A stretch of DNA of 11,748 bases, taken from UBA647 sp964400545. Lineage in GTDB: Bacteria; Acidobacteriota; Aminicenantia; UBA2199. This document shows, piece by piece, positions 6,194 to 11,748 of this stretch (positions within the stretch are counted from its first letter, which is position 1; the number at the start of each line of letters is the position of its first letter). The stretch is from contig CAYNUG010000060.1 in NCBI GenBank assembly GCA_964400545.1, forward strand, positions 1 to 11,748, read 5' to 3'. The translations under genes and the position numbers were made by a program. Under the pieces are notes generated by a model. The model saw only the letters and a list, made by a program, of their open reading frames with translations. It was not told the origin of the DNA and searched no databases.

Positions 6194-6793
6194 ATGTCAG
6201 TTGATATGGCAATAGTAAGAAAACTCAGAGAACAGACCGGAATCGGAATTCTGGAATGCAAAAAAGCTTTGGAAGAAGCTTCCGGAGATATTGATAAAGC
6301 TGTAGAAATTCTTAGAAAAAAAGGGTATGAAAAAGCTAAATCAAAATCTTCAAGAGCAACTAATCAGGGTGTGATCAACTCATATATTCACTCAAACAGC
6401 AGGATAGGAGTTATTGTTGAAGTTGCTTGTGAAACTGATTTTGTTGCAAAAAATGAAGATTTCATCCGGTTCACGAAAGATGTATGTTTACAGATAGCAG
6501 CAATGAATCCCGAATATATTTCAAGCAAAGATGTTCCCGAGGAAATCATTAACAAAGAGAAAGAAATAATAAGAGAACAAATGAAAAATTCCGGAAAACC
6601 GGATAATATAATTGATAATATTGTTGAAGGTAAACTGAAAAAGTTTTATTCAGAAGTGTGCCTTTTGAATCAGACATTCTTTAAAGATGATAAGTTTACT
6701 ATCGAAAGTCTTCTAACTGAAAAGATTCATAAGATCGGGGAGAACATCGTGATCAAAAGATTCACCCGTTATGAGGTCGGCGAAGAATTTTAA
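6194..6793 (+). CDS. tsf: Elongation factor Ts, short form
   Basis: 199 residues; the guanine nucleotide exchange factor that reloads EF-Tu. The N-terminal UBA-like domain is clear (VRKLREQTGIGILECKKALE, about 8-27, then GDIDKAVEILRKKG). The EF-Tu contact motif ETDFVAKN is at 80-87, with D82-F83 equivalent to the E. coli Asp-Phe pair that displaces magnesium. The length matches the compact Thermus-type form (about 196) rather than the E. coli form (283), so one core subdomain is reduced. AGGAG at 6182-6186, inside the end of rpsB, selects ATG 6194 over the in-frame ATG at 6206. Confidence 0.97.
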   Translation: MSVDMAIVRKLREQTGIGILECKKALEEASGDIDKAVEILRKKGYEKAKSKSSRATNQGVINSYIHSNSRIGVIVEVACETDFVAKNEDFIRFTKDVCLQIAAMNPEYISSKDVPEEIINKEKEIIREQMKNSGKPDNIIDNIVEGKLKKFYSEVCLLNQTFFKDDKFTIESLLTEKIHKIGENIVIKRFTRYEVGEEF

Positions 6794-6795
6794 AA

Positions 6796-7521
6796 ATGGA
6801 TGATATTCCGCAATATAAGAGGGTAGTTTTAAAGCTCAGCGGAGAGGCATTGAAAGGGGAAAATGCATTCGGAATATCTGAAAAAACAATAAGTTCAATT
6901 GCCAATCAGATCAAATCTGTCCACGATTTGGGTATTCAAATAGCTATCGTTGCAGGTGGAGGTAACTTCTTCAGGGGAGGAAGAGGTGACAATATGGGAA
7001 TAGACAGAGCCTCTGCCGATTACATGGGAATGCTTGCAACAATAATAAACGGGATAGCACTTCAGGATACACTTGAAAGAACAGGTCTTACAACCAGGCT
7101 AATATCTGCTCTTGAGATCAAATCGATAGCAGAACCTTTTATCAGAAGAAGAGTTATCAGACACCTTGAGAAGAACAGAGTCGTTATATTTTCAGCTGGA
7201 ACAGGAAGCCCTTTCTTTTCTACTGACACTGCCGCTGCTCTAAGAGCAATTGAGATAAAAGCTGATATCCTTCTGAAAGCAACAATGGTTGATGGTGTTT
7301 TCTCCCATGATCCGAACAAGAACAGCGATGCTGTAAGATTCGATACCATTTCTTATTCTGAAGTTCTTGCCAAAGAACTGAAAGTTCTTGACAGTACTGC
7401 GGTCAGCCTTTGCAAAGAGAACGGTCTTAACATAAAGATCTTTAACATTAACAAAGAGAACAACATTTATAATTCTGTTATAAATAAAGAGATCGGTACA
7501 CTAATAAGCAAAGGGGGCTGA
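6796..7521 (+). CDS. pyrH: UMP kinase (uridylate kinase)
   Basis: 241 residues, normal for the family. It phosphorylates UMP to UDP with ATP in the cytosol, as a hexamer of the amino-acid kinase fold. Motifs: VVLKLSGEAL with K13, IVAGGGNFFRGG (51-62), RASADYMGMLATIING (71-86), ALQDTLE, FSAGTGSPFFSTDTAAALRA (132-151) for UMP/ATP binding, and VDGVFSHDP (165-173). The ATG follows the tsf stop by 2 nt and no good Shine-Dalgarno is visible, so translation is probably coupled to tsf. The order tsf-pyrH-frr is conserved in many bacteria. Confidence 0.97.
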   Translation: MDDIPQYKRVVLKLSGEALKGENAFGISEKTISSIANQIKSVHDLGIQIAIVAGGGNFFRGGRGDNMGIDRASADYMGMLATIINGIALQDTLERTGLTTRLISALEIKSIAEPFIRRRVIRHLEKNRVVIFSAGTGSPFFSTDTAAALRAIEIKADILLKATMVDGVFSHDPNKNSDAVRFDTISYSEVLAKELKVLDSTAVSLCKENGLNIKIFNINKENNIYNSVINKEIGTLISKGG

Positions 7522-7522
7522 T

Positions 7523-8080
7523 ATGCTAAATGAAATTATGAATGAGGCCAAGACCAAATTCAAAGAGAAGATAAACGATTATATCAAAGAGATATCAAAG
7601 TTCAGAACGGGCAGAGCATCTATAAATGTTCTTGATGGTCTTACAGTTGATTATTACGGAACAGCAACACCGATCAATCAAGTTGCAACATTGTCTGTTC
7701 CCGAGCCGAACATGATAGTTATTCAACCCTGGGATGCCAATATCATCGCTGAAGTAGAAAAAGTTGTCAGAGGATCCAATCTTGACCTGAATCCTTTTTC
7801 AGATGGAAAGGTCATAAAATTGCCGGTACCTCCTCTTGATGAACAAAGAAGACTTGAGATTATTAAGACACTGAAAAAATACACTGAGGAAAGAAAAACT
7901 CAGATCAGAAATATAAGAAGAGAATATAGGGATATTGTTAAAAAGATGAAAGATGACAAAGATATTTCTGAAGATGAAGAAAAAAGATTCTATGAAGACT
8001 TCCAAAAGATGGTGGATGAGAATGTGAAAAATCTGGAAAGCATAGAACACGAAAAGGAAAAACATATCCTCGACGACTGA
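7523..8080 (+). CDS. frr: Ribosome recycling factor
   Basis: 185 residues, exactly the usual size. With EF-G it splits post-termination ribosomes. Motifs: FRTGRASINVLDGLTVDYYG (27-46), TPINQVATLSVPEPNMIVIQ, PWDANIIAEVEK, IKLPVPPLDEQRR (93-105), and the long charged C-terminal helix of domain I ending KEKHILDD. The GGGGG at 7513-7517 within the end of pyrH is the likely RBS; the start lies 1 nt after the pyrH stop (TGATATG). Last gene of the run; its stop is 4 nt from the stop of the convergent mtnP. Confidence 0.97.
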   Translation: MLNEIMNEAKTKFKEKINDYIKEISKFRTGRASINVLDGLTVDYYGTATPINQVATLSVPEPNMIVIQPWDANIIAEVEKVVRGSNLDLNPFSDGKVIKLPVPPLDEQRRLEIIKTLKKYTEERKTQIRNIRREYRDIVKKMKDDKDISEDEEKRFYEDFQKMVDENVKNLESIEHEKEKHILDD

Positions 8081-8084
8081 TTTT

Positions 8085-8960
8085 TTATTTTTCCCAGTAT
8101 TTTCCGAACAATACTTCAAGTTTTTTACGAATCTCGACCGGGATTGCTTCCGGAGATGTCATGATTGCATTTCGTGATGCTTCAAAGATCGGATTTTCTG
8201 TCCTTTCCGGCAGGTTCTTCAACAATTCCCTAATAACAGTTTTCCCCTTTGCAACATTTGAATTCAAGACCGCGATAACCGAAGGAACATCTACATCTTC
8301 CTCATTCTCTTTCCAGCAGTCATAATCAGTTATCATTGCGAGAGTACAATATGGTATTTCCGCTTCCCGGGCCAAAGAAGCCTCCGGAAGTGCTGTCATC
8401 CCTATAATGTTTGCCCCTGAACTTCTATATAAATTACTTTCCGCACGGGAACTGAAACGGGGCCCTTCAATTACAACAAGTGTTCCACCGTCTCCGATGG
8501 GGATTCCGGAGCTATTCCCTGCTTTGTTAATCTGATCAATGAGAAAAGGACAATAAGGATCTCCGAATGCTACATGCCCCACAACGCCATTACCGAAAAA
8601 AGTATCAGAACGATCGCCCTTTGTCCTGTCAAGTAACTGTGTTGGAACAACAAGTGTCCCGGGAGCTAATTCCTCCTGAAGACTGCCGACTGCACTCAAA
8701 CTAAGTATATGGGTAACTCCGATCTTCTTAAATGCATAAATATTTGCTCTATAATTAACTTCAGAGGGAGTAAAACGGTGACCTTTCCCATGTCTTGATA
8801 AAAAAGCAATATGACGCCCACTCAGCTTTCCCCTGATGATAACATCACTAGGCAACCCGAACGGCGTCTCAACAACATCTTCTTTGATATTCTCCAGGTC
8901 ATCCAGATCATACCAGCCACTTCCGCCAATAACACCCAAAAAGGTCTCTTTCTCCACCAT
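8085..8960 (-). CDS. mtnP: S-methyl-5'-thioadenosine phosphorylase
   Basis: 291 residues; cytosolic enzyme of the PNP/MTAP family that splits methylthioadenosine (from polyamine synthesis and radical SAM chemistry) with phosphate into adenine and methylthioribose-1-phosphate. Motifs: LGVIGGSGWYDLDDLE (8-23), SRHGKGHRFTPSEVNYRANI (60-79), LSLSAVGSL, VVPTQLLDRT, IEGPRFSSRAES, and IGMTALPEASLAREAEIPY followed by ITDYDCW. The TDYDCW aspartates and the MT-x2-PEA-x-LAREA string favour MTA/MTIP-type phosphorylase over 6-oxopurine PNP; an MTIP variant cannot be excluded. AGGAG (8966-8970) precedes ATG 8960 by 5 nt and lies inside the previous gene. The start codon directly follows that gene's stop (TGAATG), so the two are translationally coupled. 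Confidence 0.93.
   Translation of the reverse strand: MVEKETFLGVIGGSGWYDLDDLENIKEDVVETPFGLPSDVIIRGKLSGRHIAFLSRHGKGHRFTPSEVNYRANIYAFKKIGVTHILSLSAVGSLQEELAPGTLVVPTQLLDRTKGDRSDTFFGNGVVGHVAFGDPYCPFLIDQINKAGNSSGIPIGDGGTLVVIEGPRFSSRAESNLYRSSGANIIGMTALPEASLAREAEIPYCTLAMITDYDCWKENEEDVDVPSVIAVLNSNVAKGKTVIRELLKNLPERTENPIFEASRNAIMTSPEAIPVEIRKKLEVLFGKYWEK
8096..8126 (+). terminator. Weak candidate terminator after frr, inside the mtnP end
   Basis: AGTATT (8096-8101) / AATACT (8110-8115) with an 8-nt loop, then TCAAG and six T (8121-8126). The stem is AT-rich and the T-run is 5 nt away, so it is weak. T-runs at 8081-8092 also lie between the two convergent stops. No better hairpin was seen for either strand. 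Confidence 0.2.
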
Positions 8961-10076
8961 TCATTCTCCTATTATCAATTTATTTATTTGTTTTATATTC
9001 TCTGCCGTATTTTTACTGAATTCGCGAACCATGGCAAAGTTAGTTGCTCCGATGTCAATTAGTTCCTTAATGTTTCCCGGGTTAAGCCCACCTATACATA
9101 CGAAAGGAATTTTAATATTATCAATCACCTGCTTTACCGTTTCAATTCCTATTGGAATATAATTTTCTTTTGTGGGAGTTTTAAATACAGGTCCTATTCC
9201 AATATAATCCGCTCCACATTTTTCAGCCTCCAGCGCCTGTGCTAAAGAGTGTGTGGATTTTCCAATAATAAAGTTTTCCGGCACAATTTTCCGTGCGTCT
9301 TCAACGGATATATCATCCTGCCCCAGATGAACACCATCAGCTCCGGAAATAAGCGAAATATCTATACTGTCATTAACAATAAACAATGTTCCTGATCTTT
9401 TTGTAATCTCCCTGATAGCCTTCGCTGTCATGATTTTTTCCTTCTGGGTAGATTGTTTATCCCGGTACTGAAGGATTTTCGCCCCTCCATCACAAGCTGA
9501 TTCCGCAACCTTGATATGATCTCCACTTGTTATCACATAAGCCCCCATATCCCTCAGGCTTAGTTTATCAATGAAATATAATTCTTTATCCATATATGAC
9601 TTCAGGAGACTTTTGTGGCTCAGAAATGCAATCTCGGGCATGTCATTCAAACTAAAGAACCGGGATTCATCAGAGTCGTCTCCTGCAGACAATTTTCCCG
9701 AATATTGATTTATGCTGTATCCAGTAACCAGAACAGATATGTAGAGTGGATTCGTTCCCGGGACAGAGCCGACTATCCTTCCAATCGAACCTTTCAATCC
9801 AGTCTCCTCTTCCAGTTCTCTCAAACAGCATTCTTCCGGGGACTCATCTACCTCATTAAACCCTCCGGGGAGACACCATTTGCCGGTCTTCGGCTCAACA
9901 TTCCTTTTTACAAGAAGAAGCTCTCCTTTGTCGTTAAAAAGGATAGCTGCAGTTGCGGGAACAGGATTTTCATAGACAGGAGAATTACAATTGGAACAAA
10001 ACATTCTATATCTATCTGTTACCATTTTTTTTGATAATTTGTTTCCGCATACCGGACAATAAGCAAGGTTTCGCAT
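8961..10076 (-). CDS. Zinc-ribbon/Nudix hydrolase fused to thiamine-phosphate synthase (ThiE/TenI-like)
   Basis: 371 residues in three parts. Residues 1-38 form a zinc ribbon, C7-x2-C10 and C27-x2-C30, with YENPVPA following, as in the N-terminal module of NADH-pyrophosphatase-like Nudix proteins. Residues 39-165 are a Nudix hydrolase with a complete box, G72-x5-E78-x7-R86-E87-L-x-E90-E91-x-G93, which cuts nucleoside diphosphate-X type substrates with Mg. Residues 177-371 are a TIM barrel of the ThiE/TenI family: YVITSG, ILQYRDK (201-207), FIVNDS (232-237), GADGVHLGQDD (245-255), IGKSTHS (271-277), GIGPVFKTPTK (293-303), and IGGLNPGN. Phosphate- and pyrophosphate-binding elements look intact, so it may join HMP-PP and thiazole phosphate. 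No other thiamine gene is present. AAGGAG precedes ATG 10076 by 5 nt; the gene is second in a three-gene operon. Nudix-ThiE fusions are known in some proteobacteria. I infer separate origin only tentatively. Confidence 0.9.
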   Translation of the reverse strand: MRNLAYCPVCGNKLSKKMVTDRYRMFCSNCNSPVYENPVPATAAILFNDKGELLLVKRNVEPKTGKWCLPGGFNEVDESPEECCLRELEEETGLKGSIGRIVGSVPGTNPLYISVLVTGYSINQYSGKLSAGDDSDESRFFSLNDMPEIAFLSHKSLLKSYMDKELYFIDKLSLRDMGAYVITSGDHIKVAESACDGGAKILQYRDKQSTQKEKIMTAKAIREITKRSGTLFIVNDSIDISLISGADGVHLGQDDISVEDARKIVPENFIIGKSTHSLAQALEAEKCGADYIGIGPVFKTPTKENYIPIGIETVKQVIDNIKIPFVCIGGLNPGNIKELIDIGATNFAMVREFSKNTAENIKQINKLIIGE

Positions 10077-10113
10077 TACTTCTCCTTAGATTTCGCTCTC
10101 TACTACTAATATA

Positions 10114-11139
10114 TTAGAAAGGCGGGGTCTCTGTAATTCTCGACAAAGATACTCTTGTAACAAGGGGTATGAATCCATTCTCCCTGGAATTTTGATATGT
10201 ATCTTCTGCATTTTTTGCAGAGATACAATAATCAACAGTGAAAACGGGAACTCCCAAATTCAGATATTTTTTGCTTTGCAGGATTCTGTTCTCAGTGGAG
10301 TATTCATCTTGGTGTCGTTCGCCTCCCGACAGATCTCCCGCATTAGCATCATTCCAGTCGGCATCGCCTTCTCCATAGAACCATGTGTCTTCCACAGCTA
10401 ATGCATCAATTATTGAAATATAATAATTTTTATTGATATCGATCAAATATGGAGCATTCTGAGCAAAGATCAAAAATTCCGGGTTGACTGATCTTCCTTT
10501 CTTTCTGATCTTATCTATGAACAGCATCATTTCATTCTCGGGATTAATACCTGCATTTTCTCCGGTATCGCGGATTTTATCATCATCGTAAGCTTCCACC
10601 CAATCGAGATAGACTCCGTCAAAACCGTATGCAACTAATTTATCAATGATCCCATCTTCCTTCAACCAGATATCCTGCCATTCCGCATCCCAATAAGCTA
10701 CTGGATAATTCCCGCTCCATCCGTCAGGATCAATTGTTACAAGAAAATCGGGGATCCCCCTCTTCGTAGCAGTAGGTGCAACCCAATTATTTTTCCAATA
10801 GGTCCTGTACTCTTCAGCTTCACCAATATCAATGTAAGCAAGCAATATCCTCTTCTGCCCGTCAGGTTTATTCTTTAACTGATCTACAATGTATCCGGTC
10901 TCATACGGCTCATCAATCAAGTTATTCCCGGGTTCAACAACAAGGAGATCATAATCAGTTTCATCCAACGCATTAACATCGCCCCGGTTTTCCAGTCCCT
11001 GTATCTGATACATCCATGTTGATACATTAATTCCGTTAAATTCAGCAGATGGAAGCTGTTCTTCCGAATCGGTTTTGCAAAAATTAATAAAAACAAAAAT
11101 AAAAAGTAAAGCTACTGTTTTCAATATCCTAATTCGCAT
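10114..11139 (-). CDS. Secreted GH114/TM1410-type glycoside hydrolase-like protein
   Basis: 341 residues from ATG 11139, chosen because GGGAGAG (11154-11148) lies 8 nt upstream; the in-frame ATG at 11166 has this RBS inside its reading frame. Residues 1-20 are a basic start plus a hydrophobic segment (VALLFIFVFINF), then C21. The pattern INFC is a poor lipobox, so lipoprotein or simple secretion are both possible. The core (about 35-335) matches the MJ1477/TM1410, GH114 TIM-barrel family (endo-alpha-1,4-polygalactosaminidase-like): LLAYIDIGEAEEYR (99-112), PVAYWDAEW (146-154), YGFDGVYLDWVEAY (171-184) with D179, FAQNA (225-229), VEDTWFYG (249-256) and VFTVDYC (299-305). The acidic residues sit at strand ends as expected of catalysis. 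The substrate is probably an amino-sugar exopolysaccharide, but this is family inference. First gene of the operon; the next start is 37 nt downstream. Confidence 0.85.
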   Translation of the reverse strand: MRIRILKTVALLFIFVFINFCKTDSEEQLPSAEFNGINVSTWMYQIQGLENRGDVNALDETDYDLLVVEPGNNLIDEPYETGYIVDQLKNKPDGQKRILLAYIDIGEAEEYRTYWKNNWVAPTATKRGIPDFLVTIDPDGWSGNYPVAYWDAEWQDIWLKEDGIIDKLVAYGFDGVYLDWVEAYDDDKIRDTGENAGINPENEMMLFIDKIRKKGRSVNPEFLIFAQNAPYLIDINKNYYISIIDALAVEDTWFYGEGDADWNDANAGDLSGGERHQDEYSTENRILQSKKYLNLGVPVFTVDYCISAKNAEDTYQNSRENGFIPLVTRVSLSRITETPPF

Positions 11140-11147
11140 GATATATT

Positions 11148-11154
11148 CTCTCCC
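11148..11154 (-). promoter_or_regulatory. RBS that fixes the GH114-like start
   Basis: GGGAGAG on the minus strand, 8 nt before ATG 11139. The upstream in-frame ATG (11166) would translate through it, and the signal peptide reads best from 11139. Confidence 0.75.
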
Positions 11155-11238
11155 ATCATCAAACAATCGATACTACATTCTATAAATAATTGATTTGTTT
11201 TTCAAATACAGAATTTCACTTAAAGGGAAATTAAAAAA

Positions 11239-11286
11239 ATGTTTCACTACAAATGGACCATTGACAACCGGATCCGTTTAAGGTGA
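11239..11286 (+). CDS. Possible 15-codon leader ORF before pgeF
   Basis: ATG at 11239 opens a frame MFHYKWTIDNRIRLR that stops with TGA at 11284-11286. AAAGGG (11222-11227) lies 11 nt before the ATG, a rather long spacing. The stop overlaps the presumed pgeF Shine-Dalgarno AAGGTGA, an arrangement seen in translational coupling. It could be chance: a frame this short has little statistical weight, and the TTGACA at 11261 would place the promoter inside it. Confidence 0.2.
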   Translation: MFHYKWTIDNRIRLR

Positions 11287-11297
11287 CAATTCCCTTG

Positions 11298-11748
11298 ATG
11301 GAATTAATAAGAGAAGAGTTCAAGGGATCCGGATTTTATTTCACCGAAAATAAAAAATTAATATTCGGATACACTGAGACCGACACTACAATTGAAATTA
11401 TTGAAGAGTTTTTCAATATACGAAAAACAGTTCAACTCGATCAGGTACACGGTAATAAAATCTATTTTTCAGATGCTATCACTGACTATCCGGACGGGGA
11501 CGGTATCATTTTGAACGAAACCGGAGTCCTCGCTGTAATAAGGACAGCGGATTGTGTCCCTCTGTTTTTTTGGGAAGATTCAGGGAGATATGCGGGAGTG
11601 ATCCACATCGGGTGGAGAGGGTTATATTCGAAAATTGAAATTAACCTTTTGAAAATTTTAAAAGGGACGGGGATAGCGGTTGAAAATATTTCTTTTTATA
11701 CCGGTCCTGCAATTGAGGGAAAGTGTTATACGGTTCAGCAGGATCTTG
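11298..11748 (+). CDS. pgeF: Peptidoglycan editing factor PgeF (YfiH, laccase-domain protein), partial
   Basis: The first 150 residues are present; the gene runs off the window. The YfiH/PgeF family (PF02578) has zinc-binding residues that are all present: H51 in QLDQVHGN (46-53), C86 in IRTADCVPLF (81-90) and H103 in GVIHIGWRG (100-108). The following GPAIEGKCYTV (136-146) matches the family GPAI-x-CCYEV stretch, with one of the two cysteines replaced. PgeF in E. coli is reported to remove wrongly incorporated amino acids from peptidoglycan precursors; family members have also shown purine nucleoside phosphorylase and deaminase activity. ATG 11298 is preferred; TTG 11295 is directly adjacent in frame and better spaced (8 nt) from AAGGTGA. 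An in-frame stop at 11262 limits the 5' end. Confidence 0.93.
   Translation, partial: MELIREEFKGSGFYFTENKKLIFGYTETDTTIEIIEEFFNIRKTVQLDQVHGNKIYFSDAITDYPDGDGIILNETGVLAVIRTADCVPLFFWEDSGRYAGVIHIGWRGLYSKIEINLLKILKGTGIAVENISFYTGPAIEGKCYTVQQDL

Larger units (their letters stand above)
11140..11297. promoter_or_regulatory. Divergent control region between the GH114-like gene and pgeF
   Basis: Minus strand: TTGAAA (11205-11200) and TATAGA (11184-11179), 15 nt apart, could serve the GH114 operon. Plus strand: TTGACA (11261-11266) with GACAAT (11285-11290), 18 nt apart, would start transcription almost at the pgeF ATG. AAGGTGA (11280-11286) is a possible Shine-Dalgarno for pgeF, which would instead require a start further upstream. 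A 15-codon frame (11239-11286) lies in the same stretch. None is decisive. Confidence 0.3.

Noticed and set aside
8811..9162. Two plus-strand open frames across the mtnP/ThiE junction
   Set aside because: They lie antisense to conserved MTAP and ThiE coding sequence and have no family resemblance.
9615..10034. Plus-strand open frame of about 140 codons
   Set aside because: It is antisense to the zinc-ribbon/Nudix part of the fusion gene; no RBS or recognisable motif.
10106..10117. 12-bp palindrome CTAATATATTAG at the end of the GH114-like gene
   Set aside because: It is a loopless AT-rich palindrome over the stop codon, with no T-run and no second copy; chance is the better explanation.
1..11748. 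CRISPR array, insertion sequence, tRNA/rRNA gene or phage module
   Set aside because: No spaced direct repeats, terminal inverted repeats with transposase, tRNA-like cloverleaf or phage genes were seen in reading both strands.

Overview
The window is an AT-rich bacterial chromosome segment (composition judged by eye, not counted) carrying fourteen protein genes and one likely micro-ORF. It has no sign of phage, insertion sequence, CRISPR or RNA gene. Ribosome binding sites are strong GGAGG-type and the core genes are ordinary bacterial housekeeping genes. Secreted CARDB-type and beta-propeller-like proteins, a GH114-type glycosidase and the run rplM-rpsI-rpsB-tsf-pyrH-frr suggest an uncultivated Gram-negative-type lineage. 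An Acidobacteriota/Aminicenantes-like bacterium is my best guess, but the sequence does not settle it.

Layout. At 2-358 (+) is the end of a beta-propeller-like protein. It converges on a secreted CARDB protein (486-1907, -) that ends in two tandem 100-residue cysteine/tryptophan repeats. Next, on the minus strand, is a two-gene unit: a DUF937 protein (2265-2864) followed by a 56-residue two-helix membrane protein (2028-2198). The unit is closed by an excellent intrinsic terminator (1982-2019). Divergent from it is a SufS-like class V PLP enzyme (2956-4425, +).

The centre (4537-8080, +) is a compact translation/growth operon: L13, S9, S2, EF-Ts, UMP kinase and ribosome recycling factor. It lies behind a promoter with two perfect sigma70 hexamers (15-bp spacer), and its genes are separated by 1-10 nt. 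It supplies small and large subunit proteins, elongation factor recycling, UDP for nucleotide synthesis, and recycling of post-termination ribosomes.

Converging on it is a minus-strand operon, read from 11139 to 8085: a secreted GH114/TM1410-like protein, a zinc-ribbon/Nudix/ThiE triple fusion, and methylthioadenosine phosphorylase. The last two are joined as TGAATG. At the right edge, pgeF (YfiH, peptidoglycan editing factor) starts on the plus strand and is cut by the window end.

Most worth a second look are the duplicated four-cysteine C-terminal domain of the CARDB protein, the zinc-ribbon-Nudix-ThiE fusion next to mtnP, the small membrane protein paired with DUF937, and the pgeF leader with a 15-codon ORF and two mutually exclusive inverted repeats. 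I did not find a clearly new multi-gene defence-like or other exotic system.
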